From WJMT01 sp964624145 (GTDB taxonomy: Bacteria; Acidobacteriota; Aminicenantia; Aminicenantales; Aminicenantaceae): 64,000 bases of DNA. Below the pieces are notes generated by a model. It saw nothing but the letters and a program-made list of their open reading frames with translations, was not told where the DNA came from and made no database searches. The DNA is taken from contig CAZUXT010000006.1 in NCBI GenBank assembly GCA_964624145.1, forward strand, positions 62,001-126,000, written 5' to 3'. The translations under genes were made by a program, and so were the position numbers. The number at the start of each line of letters is the position of its first letter. Within the stretch, counting starts at the first letter, position 1. Below are positions 1 to 8,987 of the stretch, piece after piece.

Positions 1-1
1 T

Positions 2-76
2 GAAGAAAAAAACTCAGTCAGCCACAGGGGGAAAGCATTGAAAAAATTGAAAGCCTTCCTCAAAAAAAACCTGTAA
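2..76 (+). CDS. rdgB: C-terminal end of XTP/dITP diphosphatase (partial)
   Basis: Only the last 24 codons and a TAA stop are in the window; the gene begins upstream of base 1. The visible peptide contains EKNSVSHRGKALKKLK, which fits the conserved C-terminal EKNxxSHRxxAL segment of the RdgB/HAM1 family; these enzymes hydrolyse non-canonical purine triphosphates such as XTP and dITP. The frame is plus-strand frame 2. Nothing can be said about the active site because it lies outside the window. The assignment rests on one short but characteristic motif. Confidence 0.6.
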   Translation, partial: EEKNSVSHRGKALKKLKAFLKKNL

Positions 77-234
77 AGGCTCGCTTTCTCATTGCCAACA
101 TCTGTCAACACACAGCATTGGTAAAAGTGAACCATGGCTTACATTAAAAAATAATATCCATTTCTAAATCGCTGATATCAATCTAGTTACAAAATTCTCC
201 ATTCTGGCCTGAATATTGCAGATATTTGAAAGCA

Positions 235-242
235 AAAGGAGG
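235..242 (+). promoter_or_regulatory. Strong ribosome binding site of the comEA-like gene
   Basis: AAAGGAGG lies five bases before the ATG at 248 and fixes that start. The 77-247 stretch between rdgB and this gene holds no other gene that I can see and no clear consensus promoter. Confidence 0.7.
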
Positions 243-247
243 TTTAA

Positions 248-556
248 ATGAAAAACCTAATCATCAAAAGTTTAGCTGCAGGACTGTTCATTATCTTTGC
301 GTTCACAACTGCAGTGTCAGTACAAGGGGGTTTGAGTTCTGACCCGGGAGCTGCAAAAATCAACATCAACACAGCTTCTCAAGCTGAACTTCAAAAACTT
401 CCCCGTATAGGAGAAGTGGTAGCCCAACGGATCATCGACTTCAGAGATAAAAACGGCAAGTTCAAGAAAATCGAAGAAATAATGAAAGTGAAGGGAATCG
501 GAGAAAAGACATTTATGAATATCAAAGACCTTATCACAGTCGGATCAGAAAAATGA
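248..556 (+). CDS. comEA: ComEA-like helix-hairpin-helix DNA-binding protein
   Basis: A 102-residue protein with an N-terminal membrane anchor or signal segment (about residues 8-27) followed by a helix-hairpin-helix domain. The motif ININTASQAELQKLPRIG (about 38-55) and a second GIG turn (KVKGIGEKTF, about 81-90) are typical of the ComEA C-terminal domain, which binds double-stranded DNA at the cell surface during natural transformation. The protein is short, with only the anchor and the HhH unit. Small secreted HhH proteins of this type are also found in bacteria not known to be competent, so a role in DNA uptake is inferred. dprA, another competence-linked gene, is 3 kb away on the other strand. 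Confidence 0.75.
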   Translation: MKNLIIKSLAAGLFIIFAFTTAVSVQGGLSSDPGAAKININTASQAELQKLPRIGEVVAQRIIDFRDKNGKFKKIEEIMKVKGIGEKTFMNIKDLITVGSEK

Positions 557-557
557 A

Positions 558-584
558 AGAAGAGAGGGAAAACCCCTCTCTTCT
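558..584. terminator. Hairpin terminator between convergent comEA and xerC
   Basis: A perfect 11-bp stem, AGAAGAGAGGG with CCCTCTCTTCT, encloses a 5-base loop between the stop codons of the two convergent genes. Read on the minus strand the hairpin is followed by a T-rich run, so it best fits termination of the xerC transcript. On the plus strand there is no T run. Confidence 0.7.
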
Positions 585-592
585 ACCGGATT

Positions 593-1477
593 TTATGACC
601 TGGGATGACTTTTTTTATAGACTTCAAGCAGTCTCTTTAAATCAAGATGCGTGTATTTCTGAGTCGTAGCCAGACTTTCATGCCCCAAAAGTTCCTGGAT
701 AACACGCAGATCCGCGCCCCTGCTCAGTAAATGCGAAGCAAATGAATGGCGTAAAGAATGAGGGCTGAGCTTCCTCTTTATAGCAGATTTTTTAAAATAT
801 CCACCCACTATCCTTTGGACTGATCTGGCACTTAACCTCTCTCCCCTGTAATTTAAAAACAAAGCGGTCTCATCGATCCTTCCTTTATGTATCACAAATC
901 TTTTTCTTAGGTACTGTTTGAGTTTTTTTTCAGCCAGACTTCCAAAAGGGACAATACGTTCTTTCTTCCCTTTTCCACGAACTCTAACAAGCCTTTCTTC
1001 AAAATTTATATCAGATAAATCTATCCCTACCAATTCACTGACCCTAATACCTGTAGCATACAGCAGTTCAAGAAGAGCCCTGTCCCTCATTTCAAGCGGC
1101 TTATCAGACGCTGGTATGTCCAGAAACACGGCCATCTCTTCTTCGGATAAAAAAGAAGGGACGTTTTTTCCCTGTTTAGGAGTACTGACCACTTTAGCTG
1201 GATTTTCTTTGACCCAACGTCTGTGAACACAGTACTGATAAAACGAGCGTACGGCAGCCAATTTTCTTGCCGCGCTTGATTTCTTAATATCGTTATTGTA
1301 CAGAAAGGCAAGAAAGCTCCTGATCAGAATATTATCAGCCTGATCGTACTTTCTTTTCCTTGATTCAATAAAAGAAAGGTACTGCTCAATATCACTTCGG
1401 TATGCGGATAATGTGTGGGATGACGAATTTTTTCCCAACTCAAGATAATCTAAAAACTGCTTCAACTCCTTAATCAA
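593..1477 (-). CDS. xerC: Tyrosine recombinase XerC/XerD
   Basis: A 294-residue tyrosine site-specific recombinase, the usual length for XerC/XerD, which resolve chromosome dimers at dif. An N-terminal SAM-like core-binding domain (about 1-90) precedes the catalytic domain. The catalytic set is visible: R145 (ATGIRVSEL), a lysine near 170 (RGKGKKERIVP), H240 and R243 (HSLRHSF), H266 (LLGHES) and the nucleophile Y275 (TQKYTHL). It overlaps the end of topA by 8 bases, so the two are probably cotranslated. Choosing between XerC and XerD needs a tree; linkage to topA and dprA fits xerC in many genomes. Confidence 0.9.
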   Translation of the reverse strand: MIKELKQFLDYLELGKNSSSHTLSAYRSDIEQYLSFIESRKRKYDQADNILIRSFLAFLYNNDIKKSSAARKLAAVRSFYQYCVHRRWVKENPAKVVSTPKQGKNVPSFLSEEEMAVFLDIPASDKPLEMRDRALLELLYATGIRVSELVGIDLSDINFEERLVRVRGKGKKERIVPFGSLAEKKLKQYLRKRFVIHKGRIDETALFLNYRGERLSARSVQRIVGGYFKKSAIKRKLSPHSLRHSFASHLLSRGADLRVIQELLGHESLATTQKYTHLDLKRLLEVYKKSHPRS

Positions 1478-3719
1478 TGGGCTTCAACCTCTTTATTCCT
1501 CTTTTTTCCCATATTCTTTCTTTATCTATAAATTCCTTATAATCACAGTCTTTTTTGCCGCAGTATAAATAAGACTTCCCTTTAATCAGATTTTTCCTGA
1601 ACACCAAAACCCTCCCGCATTCGGGACAGGGCCGGGAGACCGGTTCGTCCCATGAAGCGAATTTGCATTTCGGAAAATTGCTGCACCCGTAAAAAACTTT
1701 CCCTTTTCTCGTCTTTTTCATGACAATTGTGCCGCTGCATTCAGGACATCCGATTCCGGTATCCTTTTTTTCCTTTTTGATATATTTGCATTTTGGATAA
1801 TTCGAACAGGCTATGAAAGATCCGTAACGGCCCTGGCGAAGGACAAGCTGGGAACCGCATTCAGGGCATTTCTCATCTACCGGCTTTGCTTCTTTGACAT
1901 TCAGACTTTTCTTAAAACGGCACTCGGGAAAACCTGAACAGGCTTTGAATTTTCCATATTTCCCGGATTTTATGACCAGAGGACGACCGCATTCAGGACA
2001 TTTCTCTTCGGAAGGAATGCCCTTGGATTTCACTCCTTCCTTCTGGCCTGCTTTCTTCAAATCCTTATCAAGAAGTCCATTATAAGATTTTATGTATTCC
2101 CGCCAACTTTTTTCCCCCTCACTTATAAGGTCAAGAGCCTCTTCAAGCTGCGCTGTAAACTTAAACTGCATTAAATCGGGAAAGTTATCGATGAGATAAC
2201 CATTTACAAATATGCCGACCTCGGTAGGAATAAATCTTCCCTTTCTTTTCAAAACATATTCCCTTCCTTGAATCGTGGATATAATGGGTGCATATGTACT
2301 GGGGCGGCCTATCCCTCTTGATTCAAGCTCCTTCACAAGCGTTCCCTCGGAATAACGGGGTGGAGGCTGGGTGAATTTCTGTTCACTGTCCAGTTTTTCC
2401 AGTTTAAGGTGTTCGCCCTTCTCCGCAGGAGGGAGCCTTTCATCCTTGTTTTTCATCTCCGGATACACGGCAAGGAATCCTTTGAACTTCATGACCCCTC
2501 CCTTAGCCCGAAAATGATAATCCCCGGCCTTTATTTCAAAGACAGTTTCTTCAATTCTGGCAGGGCTCATTTGAGAAGCAATGAAGCGGCTCCAGATCAT
2601 TGAATAGACCCTGAACTCATCTCTGCTTAAATACGGATCCACCTTTTCAGGAGGGAGGTCAAAAGAAGTGGGCCGTATGGCCTCGTGCGCATCCTGAGCT
2701 TTCTTCTTGTTTTTGAACCTCCTGGGAGTATTTGAAAGATAATCCTTTGAAAACTTTTTTTCTACATAGGCCCGTCCTTTTCTCAAAGCTTCTTCTGAAA
2801 CCCGGACCGAATCTGTTCTCATATAGGTGATAAGGCCCGTTGATCCTCTCCCTCCTATTTCCACTCCTTCGTAAAGCTTCTGCGCGATCATCATAGTCTT
2901 CTTTACAGAAAACTTATTGATGCGGTAACTATCCTGCTGGAGCGTGCTTGTTATATAAGGGGGATAGGGATTTTTCTTCTTTAATTGTACTTTTAAGTCC
3001 TCAAGCACAAACCGGGCTTTTTCCAGATCGGATACTATCTTCTTTGCTGTCTTCCCATCTTTAACATCGGCTTTTTTCCCTTTTATCTTTGCAAGGTAAG
3101 CAGTGAAAACAGGAGGAGATAACGCTCTGAGTTGAGCTTTGATATCCCAGAATTCTTTTGAAACAAAATCATTTATCTCTTTCTCTCGTTCACAAATCAA
3201 TCGCAGGGCAATTGACTGGACTCTCCCCGCACTCAAGCCCTTTCCTATTTTCTTCCACAGAAGAGGGCTTATTCTGTAACCGACAAGTCTATCCAGTATC
3301 CTCCTTGCCTGTTGGGCGTTAATTTTATCCTCATCCAAAGAGAAAACCCTTTTAAAGGCATCTTCTACTGCCTTCTTTGTTATCTCGTGAAAAAGAACCC
3401 GATGGATCTCTTTATTATATTTTTTTAACACCTCCGATAAATGCCAGCAGATGGCCTCTCCCTCCCTGTCCGGATCAGCGGCTAATATGACAGAATCACT
3501 TTTTTCAGCTTCCTTTTGAAGCTGCGTAACAATTTTCTTCCTTGCCGGTATTATCTTGTACTCAGGTTCAAAATCATTATCGATATCCACTCCGATACTC
3601 TTCTCAGGGAGGTCCCGAATATGACCGAATGAAGCTCTGACTGAGTAATCTGAGCCCAGATAGCGGTTTACTGTTTTCGCTTTTGCCGGAGATTCCACAA
3701 TGACTAATTTTTTATCCAT
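1470..3719 (-). CDS. topA: DNA topoisomerase I (type IA)
   Basis: Relaxes negatively supercoiled DNA by a single-strand passage. The Toprim domain is at the N terminus (VIVESPAKA, and the acidic triad in ADPDREGE near residue 85-90). The active-site tyrosine is in GLITYMRTDSVR, near residue 299. The C terminus carries four CPEC-type zinc ribbons (about 575-740), a typical tail for the long bacterial enzyme. I take the ATG at 3719 rather than the upstream one at 3725, because AAAGGA is seven bases before it but only two before the other. Stop and start overlap with dprA (TAATG), which implies translational coupling. Confidence 0.96.
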   Translation of the reverse strand: MDKKLVIVESPAKAKTVNRYLGSDYSVRASFGHIRDLPEKSIGVDIDNDFEPEYKIIPARKKIVTQLQKEAEKSDSVILAADPDREGEAICWHLSEVLKKYNKEIHRVLFHEITKKAVEDAFKRVFSLDEDKINAQQARRILDRLVGYRISPLLWKKIGKGLSAGRVQSIALRLICEREKEINDFVSKEFWDIKAQLRALSPPVFTAYLAKIKGKKADVKDGKTAKKIVSDLEKARFVLEDLKVQLKKKNPYPPYITSTLQQDSYRINKFSVKKTMMIAQKLYEGVEIGGRGSTGLITYMRTDSVRVSEEALRKGRAYVEKKFSKDYLSNTPRRFKNKKKAQDAHEAIRPTSFDLPPEKVDPYLSRDEFRVYSMIWSRFIASQMSPARIEETVFEIKAGDYHFRAKGGVMKFKGFLAVYPEMKNKDERLPPAEKGEHLKLEKLDSEQKFTQPPPRYSEGTLVKELESRGIGRPSTYAPIISTIQGREYVLKRKGRFIPTEVGIFVNGYLIDNFPDLMQFKFTAQLEEALDLISEGEKSWREYIKSYNGLLDKDLKKAGQKEGVKSKGIPSEEKCPECGRPLVIKSGKYGKFKACSGFPECRFKKSLNVKEAKPVDEKCPECGSQLVLRQGRYGSFIACSNYPKCKYIKKEKKDTGIGCPECSGTIVMKKTRKGKVFYGCSNFPKCKFASWDEPVSRPCPECGRVLVFRKNLIKGKSYLYCGKKDCDYKEFIDKERIWEKRGIKRLKPID

Positions 3720-4819
3720 TACCATTTCCTTTGAAAAAATTTTCCGGGACTCTGAGTGACTACCCCTTTAAGCTCCAGCTTTAACAGGACCGACAGTACT
3801 TCAGACACACTGAGACCGGTTTTTTTTACAATAATATCTATATGGGTCAAAGCATCTTTCGTGAGATGCCTTATAATGTCTTCCTCCCCGGGACTTAACT
3901 TTACCTTCTCTTCCCCTTTCAGCTCGGGCTCCAAAGTTATGGTCTCTTTGACATGCGGAGGAAATTCTTCAACAATATCCCCCCACTCTTCTATAAGTTT
4001 AGCGCCGTTTTTTATCAACCAGTTCGTTCCCTTGCTCAGTTTTGAAGTGATGTTACCGGGAACGGCCATCACTTCCCTGTTCTGTTCCAGAGCAAGTCGG
4101 GCAGAAATAAGCGAACCGCTCCTCTCTGCAGCTTCGGCCACGACAACGGCCATGGACAGACCGCTGATAATCCTGTTCCTTAATGGAAAATGAAATCCAA
4201 GAGGCCTTGAGTTTAAAGGATATTCTGTGATCACGGCCCCTGATTCAATGATCTTATCAAAAAGCCTCTTGTTTTCTCTGGGATAGATATTATCCAGCCC
4301 AGCGCCTAATACGGCCACTGTCTTACCTCCTCTTAACGCACCCCAGTGAGCCATGGAGTCAATTCCGCGCGCCATACCGCTGACAATCACGATACCACGG
4401 GAAGATAACTCAAAAGCCAGCTTTTCAGCTACGGCCCTTCCATAAGGTGATGATCTTCTTGCCCCCACGATGGAAACAGCAGGTTTCTTCAGTACATCCA
4501 GATCACCTGCACAATAAAGGACGTACGGAGGATCAAAAATTTCTCTTAAATATTCAGGATATCTGTCATCCTCTATAGTTAGGACTGTATAGCCCTTTTT
4601 ATTGATTCTGTCAAGCTCTCTTACCGCCTTTTCAAGCGTTCTCCGAGATTTTATCGCCTCAGTGAGTTTTTTACTGAGACCCAAGCTGGCAAAACCTTCA
4701 GGGGATGTTTCAAATATATCCTTAACAGAAGAAAAATGTTGAAAAACCTTTTGTGCAGAACCTAAATCCTCTGCAAACAAAAGATTAAAAGCAATCCAGT
4801 ATTTAAGATTTTGTTCCAA
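3719..4819 (-). CDS. dprA: DNA processing protein DprA/Smf
   Basis: A 366-residue single-strand DNA binding protein that loads RecA on incoming DNA. The central Rossmann-like DprA domain is complete: SIVGARRSSPYG, VSGMARGIDSMAHWGAL, VAVLGAGLDNIYPREN, GFHFPLRNRIISGLS, and AERSGSLISARLALEQNREVMAVPG. A winged-helix domain follows at about 300-360. It is the first of a dprA-topA-xerC unit, an arrangement seen in many bacteria. The 75-base gap to nupC contains no obvious promoter. Confidence 0.95.
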   Translation of the reverse strand: MEQNLKYWIAFNLLFAEDLGSAQKVFQHFSSVKDIFETSPEGFASLGLSKKLTEAIKSRRTLEKAVRELDRINKKGYTVLTIEDDRYPEYLREIFDPPYVLYCAGDLDVLKKPAVSIVGARRSSPYGRAVAEKLAFELSSRGIVIVSGMARGIDSMAHWGALRGGKTVAVLGAGLDNIYPRENKRLFDKIIESGAVITEYPLNSRPLGFHFPLRNRIISGLSMAVVVAEAAERSGSLISARLALEQNREVMAVPGNITSKLSKGTNWLIKNGAKLIEEWGDIVEEFPPHVKETITLEPELKGEEKVKLSPGEEDIIRHLTKDALTHIDIIVKKTGLSVSEVLSVLLKLELKGVVTQSPGKFFQRKW

Positions 4820-4894
4820 GTTCTCTTTTATTTTAGGGATTTCGAAATTATTTTAACAAGAAAAAACGAAAACGCAAGCTGTAATAAGAACACA

Positions 4895-6205
4895 TCAATT
4901 TCCTAGCAGGAGAGAGCCTGAGGAGAAAAAGATCCCGGCAACGGCACCTGTCATCAGGCATGCCAGCGTAGCAGCGAGTAAGGCCCTGAGGCCAACCCTT
5001 GAAAGATCCTTTATCCTTTTCGGAGCCAGGGCGCTTATTCCCCCAATAAAAATAGCCAGTGATGCGAAATGAGCAAACCCACATAAAGCATACGAAGCAA
5101 TGATGGCAGAGCGGGGATGAATAAGGACATCATCAGCCATAAGCCTTGACAAGTTTTGATAGGATACCACTTCGGTCGCTACGGTCCTTTCCCCGAGAAG
5201 TTTAGCGACTTCAAAAGCATCGCTGGGGGGAACTCCCAATACCAAAGCAAAAGGGTAAAAAATATAACCCAGGATCGACCTAATGGACCAATCAAAATTT
5301 ATGTTGAAAAGATGGTTTAAATGGCTCCCCCCCCAGCCCAGAATCAAATCCAATAGAGCGATCAATCCTAAAAATGCGATAAGAAGCGCAATGATCCCGC
5401 CAAGAAGCCGCAGTCCGCTGTTGGCTCCTTCAACAATGGCCGCGATAAGGTTGTCTTCTCTTTTGTAATAAGGCTTCACATCCACACCTAAGGTCTTTGG
5501 CTTCTCTGTTTCAGGGACAATCAGCTTGGACATCACGACAGCAGCAGGGGCGGAAAGAAGGGAAGCAGACACAAGATGTCCTGCAATGGTCGGCAGCTGC
5601 TCCTGAAGAGTGAACACATAAAGGGCAAGCACGCTCGAAGCGATGGTTCCCATCCCCGCAGCCAAAACAGTCGTCAATTCAGATTTTGTCATGTCATCTA
5701 AATGGGGTTTTATGACCAGAGAGGATTCAATTCCCACAAAAATATTACTTGACGCACTGAGGGATTCCGCACCGCTGATCCTCATCAGTTTGGTGAAAAC
5801 ATAAGAAAAACCTCTTATGATCAAAGGCATGATCTTCAGGTAATAGAGAGCTGAAACCAGAGCAGCAAAAAATATTATAGTAGGAAGCGCCTGAAAAGCC
5901 AGAAAAGACCCAAGGGATGTCTCTCCTGCCTCAGTCGTCTCTCCAGGGGCCAAGGCCAGACGTCCGAAGACAAATTCAGCCCCTTCTTTGGCGCTGCCGA
6001 GAACGGATACGACCAGATTGTTTATAAAAAGAAAAAACTTTGCTCCCACTGGAAGCACAAATACAAAGACAGCGAGTATGAACTGGAGCATAATTCCCCA
6101 AAATACAACCCTCCAATTAATAACGCGCCGGTTTGACGAACACATCCATGCAAACCCGGCAATGACAAAAACACCGAGAAGGCTCACAAAATTATAAATC
6201 CCCAT
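4895..6205 (-). CDS. nupC: Concentrative nucleoside transporter (NupC/CNT family)
   Basis: A 436-residue inner-membrane protein with an N-terminal membrane segment, a nucleoside-transporter gate region (about 90-200) and a C-terminal transport domain. Family features include GIESSLVIKPHLDDMTKSEL with AAGMGTIASSVLALYV, and the final region with TEVVSYQNL and ALCGFAHFASLAIFIGGISALAP. CNT proteins import nucleosides with protons or sodium ions; the coupling ion cannot be decided by eye. It lies downstream of yggU on the same strand (45-base gap) and may be cotranscribed with it. Confidence 0.93.
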   Translation of the reverse strand: MGIYNFVSLLGVFVIAGFAWMCSSNRRVINWRVVFWGIMLQFILAVFVFVLPVGAKFFLFINNLVVSVLGSAKEGAEFVFGRLALAPGETTEAGETSLGSFLAFQALPTIIFFAALVSALYYLKIMPLIIRGFSYVFTKLMRISGAESLSASSNIFVGIESSLVIKPHLDDMTKSELTTVLAAGMGTIASSVLALYVFTLQEQLPTIAGHLVSASLLSAPAAVVMSKLIVPETEKPKTLGVDVKPYYKREDNLIAAIVEGANSGLRLLGGIIALLIAFLGLIALLDLILGWGGSHLNHLFNINFDWSIRSILGYIFYPFALVLGVPPSDAFEVAKLLGERTVATEVVSYQNLSRLMADDVLIHPRSAIIASYALCGFAHFASLAIFIGGISALAPKRIKDLSRVGLRALLAATLACLMTGAVAGIFFSSGSLLLGN

Positions 6206-6250
6206 AACCGTTTGTCACCTCAAAGTCTTGTGCTAAACCATATCCTTAAC

Positions 6251-6478
6251 TCATTCAAGACCCGCGATCTCGATTGTCTTTTTTTGAGCGGTATGACCTC
6301 TGAGAATACGGACCTTTGATTTTGGGACATGGAAATAATCAGCAATCATTTCCATAACCTCTTTATTCGCTTTTCCTTTTTCAGGGGGAGCCTTTACCTT
6401 TATTTTATACGTACTCTCTCCAAGTCTTTCTATTCCCGGCTTTGCGGATTTTGGACTGACCCTTGCGGAAATGCGCAC
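6251..6478 (-). CDS. DUF167/YggU family protein
   Basis: A 75-residue protein with the full YggU/DUF167 pattern: VSPKSAKPGIERLGE, then YKIKVKAPPEKGKANKEVMEMIA and the C-terminal KVRILRGHTAQKKTIEI. The molecular role of this family is not established. It sits directly downstream of yggT, the standard partner in bacterial genomes. Confidence 0.9.
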   Translation of the reverse strand: MRISARVSPKSAKPGIERLGESTYKIKVKAPPEKGKANKEVMEMIADYFHVPKSKVRILRGHTAQKKTIEIAGLE

Positions 6479-6537
6479 TGTTCACATTCTCCTGAAGAGG
6501 CTGCACAGAATATATATATTCACATACATTTTAAAGA

Positions 6538-6861
6538 CTAGAACGAATAAGTCCTCGGGCCCAGAAGCTGAACCGCATATTGAGAAATAGACCTCACGCA
6601 AACCGTATCGATCAGAAGGATCAACACGAATGCAATTATGGGACTGATATCCAGCCCTCCGAACTTATAGGGCGGTACAAATCTTCTGATCGGGCCTAAA
6701 ACCGGTTCTGTTAACTTAAAAAGAACCAACCTGATTTGATAGAGGGAAGGTGTTCTTATCCATGAAAGAACAACATGAGCAAAGATAATCCATATATATA
6801 TGTTCAAAATAAAATGAACGATTCTTGATACAGCATATAATAAATTGGCTAATAAAATCAT
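6538..6861 (-). CDS. YggT family membrane protein
   Basis: A 107-residue integral membrane protein with two hydrophobic stretches (about 4-32 and 70-92) and the family signature SWIRTPSLYQIRLVLFKLTEPVLGPIRRFVPP between them. YggT proteins are linked to cell division and membrane organisation in some bacteria, but the biochemical role is not known. The gene starts nine bases after the DUF1573 gene on the same strand, so the two are probably one transcript together with yggU. Confidence 0.9.
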   Translation of the reverse strand: MILLANLLYAVSRIVHFILNIYIWIIFAHVVLSWIRTPSLYQIRLVLFKLTEPVLGPIRRFVPPYKFGGLDISPIIAFVLILLIDTVCVRSISQYAVQLLGPRTYSF

Positions 6862-6869
6862 CCGGGTCC

Positions 6870-7646
6870 TTACGTTTTTTCTCTGATTAAATGTCTGTAT
6901 TTTTCAAAAAGCTCTTTAAGCTGTTTTTCCGTGACCGTGTAGCCCCTTATGTAAAAAGAAAGAGTGGAACGTAGGGGATCATTGGTCTTTAACAGGATAT
7001 ACTCCCTGATAGAGCCTGCTTTTGCAGGAGTTCCTATCTTTATTTCAACTTCTTTTTGCTGGCCCGACGCTACTTTCAATGACTTCTTAATTTCTTTCCC
7101 GTTATGAAAAAAACGGGCGTCTTTATGAGAAAATTCCACTTCCAATTCAAGCTCGCCCGTGTTTTTAACCTTAACCCCGGACTGAATATCCTCACCTTCG
7201 AGCATCAGACCGATATCCTCACTGGTTCTGTCAAGTTTTATTTTGGGACCCGGCGGAACCTCAATATGAGCGGAAACAGATAACATAACACGCGGATTTT
7301 TAGGATCATTGGTATACACATATACGTATTTGGAAACCTCTCCGCTGTATCCCCTGGTGTTAAAGGTTACTTTTACATCCCCTTTCTCCCCGGGTTTTAG
7401 AGTCTCCTTGGACGCAAGGGCCGCTGTGCATCCACAAGATGTCCTGATCTTCTCAATGGCAAGAAGTGAACCGCCTGTATTTTCAAATGAAAAATTGTGT
7501 GTCAGTTCAGCACCCTGTTTGGCTCTGCCAAAATCAATTTTCTTATTATCAAAGACTATTTTCGGTTCATTTAAGGCCTTGAGATAACCAGAAAAAATAA
7601 AAAAACACAAAACAAAAAATAAAATGATTGTTTTTTTTCCTTTCAT
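6870..7646 (-). CDS. Secreted DUF1573 protein
   Basis: A 258-residue exported protein with an N-terminal signal segment (KKTIILFFVLCFFIFSGYLKA). Two immunoglobulin-like DUF1573 units follow. The first holds the diagnostic KIRTSCGCTAA near residue 65 after FDFGRAKQGAELTHNFSFENTGG-like strands; the second begins near 140. I use the ATG at 7646 because the signal peptide begins there; the longer open frame to 7751 would run through the divergent promoter region. Function is unknown, although the DUF1573 Cys-Gly-Cys motif is often seen in periplasmic proteins. Confidence 0.82.
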   Translation of the reverse strand: MKGKKTIILFFVLCFFIFSGYLKALNEPKIVFDNKKIDFGRAKQGAELTHNFSFENTGGSLLAIEKIRTSCGCTAALASKETLKPGEKGDVKVTFNTRGYSGEVSKYVYVYTNDPKNPRVMLSVSAHIEVPPGPKIKLDRTSEDIGLMLEGEDIQSGVKVKNTGELELEVEFSHKDARFFHNGKEIKKSLKVASGQQKEVEIKIGTPAKAGSIREYILLKTNDPLRSTLSFYIRGYTVTEKQLKELFEKYRHLIREKT

Positions 7647-7713
7647 GATCGTTTCCGCTTCTTCAATAATATCATCTTTTTCCATTTGTTTTAAAGGTCT
7701 TCTATTATGTTTC

Positions 7714-7742
7714 TTGACAGTTAAATGTCCCTTTTCTATAAT
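7714..7742 (+). promoter_or_regulatory. Consensus sigma-70 promoter for the SH3/barrel gene
   Basis: A perfect TTGACA (7714-7719) and a perfect TATAAT (7737-7742) are separated by 17 bases. Transcription should start near 7749, only about 15 bases before the GTG at 7764. This places the real start of the gene downstream of any longer reading frame. Confidence 0.8.
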
Positions 7743-7762
7743 TCCCTTCAAAGGACGGTCAA
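7735..7762 (-). promoter_or_regulatory. Candidate divergent promoter for the DUF1573 operon
   Basis: On the minus strand TTGACC (complement of 7757-7762) and TATAGA (complement of 7735-7740) are separated by 16 bases. It overlaps the plus-strand promoter, so the two would compete for RNA polymerase. Weaker than its partner, and unproven. Confidence 0.4.
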
Positions 7763-7763
7763 A

Positions 7764-8987
7764 GTGAAAGGAATGAAAAGAAAATTTAATTTTATATCAC
7801 TTATATTTTTAGTTCAATCATTACTTTTTAGTCTCGCCTACGGCATCCCCCAGGGTCAAGTCATCAAGGTTGAAGTGGTCACCGAACTGGCAAATATAAG
7901 GGCGGAACCTGATATAGGAAGCCCTATCATTCATCTGGCCTCTCAAGGAACGGCCATGGATGTTCTCGGTCAAGAAGGCCCCTGGTACCATATAAGAATC
8001 ACTATTGATGACGAAAAAACTATCGAGGGCTATGTTCATGAAAGCCTCGTAAAAAAAGTCCAATCCATCACTCCGGTTATAGAAAAAAAAGAAGAAGAGA
8101 AGCCTCCTCAGAAAGTGGAGGGGAAAAAAATTCCCATAAAAAAGGAAAAAGTCATAACCTCAAAACCGGTTCCCGAACCCTCAACGAAAAAAATCCCTAC
8201 CCTGACGACTGTTTCTCAAATCCACATTAATATTACAGGGGGAGCTAACTATTCATTAGTTGGAGATATAAATGAGGGAGCCGAAGGTTTCATTGAATAC
8301 TATCGAAGCACTCTCGGAGCAGAAAAAACCGGGGAATTCCAGCCTCTTCACCTGTACTATATATTCGGTGGGGATGTCAGTGTGCCGTTAGGATCAGGAT
8401 TTCATTTCGGGATCGGAGCTGACTATTTTTTGGGGAAGAAAGAGACTTCAATCAATTTTTCACAGCCTGCCTCCGTTAATATTCAAACCCAACCTGAAAT
8501 AAAGGTTCTTCCGGTCAGGATCTTTCTCTCTTATCACGTCAGTCCAGCGTTTTATATCAAAGGAGGGATTGAATACATTTTCACTGACTGCTCCTATCTA
8601 TACAGATTAACGGAAAACGATACCTGGCAGGAATGGAGCGGGAAAGCTGACTCCGGTCAGATCGGAGGATTGTTGGGTCTGGGATTTGTCCATGACTTCG
8701 GCCGTCTTTTGAGTGTGTTCATAGAAGCCTCCGGCCGTTATGCCGTAATCAATGACCTAAAGGGAGAAGGTATTTATCGAGATTCCACCGGTTATGAATA
8801 TAAGGAAAAAGGATACCTCTATATTTATCAGGGAGAAGTGCCTAATAAGGATACTTTTCCCCTTGTTTTCGTAAGGGATAAAACACCCTCCGGATACGGA
8901 GTTTCAAATCCGGAGAGGGCTTCTCTTGATTTATCCGGTCTTTCTCTCCAGGCCGGCATAAGGATAAAATTCAGCCTTTTTAAGTAA
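7764..8987 (+). CDS. Secreted SH3-domain protein with C-terminal outer-membrane beta barrel
   Basis: About 407 residues. A signal peptide (FNFISLIFLVQSLLFSLAYG) is followed by a bacterial SH3 domain (about 27-90, with ELANIRAEPDIGSPIIHLASQG and PWYHIRI), a Lys/Pro/Glu-rich linker (about 90-150) and a barrel-like domain of alternating strands ending in ISL..AGIRIKFSLFK, which has the terminal aromatic pattern of outer-membrane proteins. A plausible reading is a surface barrel tethered to peptidoglycan by the SH3 part. I use GTG at 7764 because AAAGGA lies eight bases upstream; ATG at 7773 is the alternative. The 3' end overlaps the convergent methyltransferase gene by 57 bases. No specific function is recognised. 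Confidence 0.75.
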   Translation: MKGMKRKFNFISLIFLVQSLLFSLAYGIPQGQVIKVEVVTELANIRAEPDIGSPIIHLASQGTAMDVLGQEGPWYHIRITIDDEKTIEGYVHESLVKKVQSITPVIEKKEEEKPPQKVEGKKIPIKKEKVITSKPVPEPSTKKIPTLTTVSQIHINITGGANYSLVGDINEGAEGFIEYYRSTLGAEKTGEFQPLHLYYIFGGDVSVPLGSGFHFGIGADYFLGKKETSINFSQPASVNIQTQPEIKVLPVRIFLSYHVSPAFYIKGGIEYIFTDCSYLYRLTENDTWQEWSGKADSGQIGGLLGLGFVHDFGRLLSVFIEASGRYAVINDLKGEGIYRDSTGYEYKEKGYLYIYQGEVPNKDTFPLVFVRDKTPSGYGVSNPERASLDLSGLSLQAGIRIKFSLFK

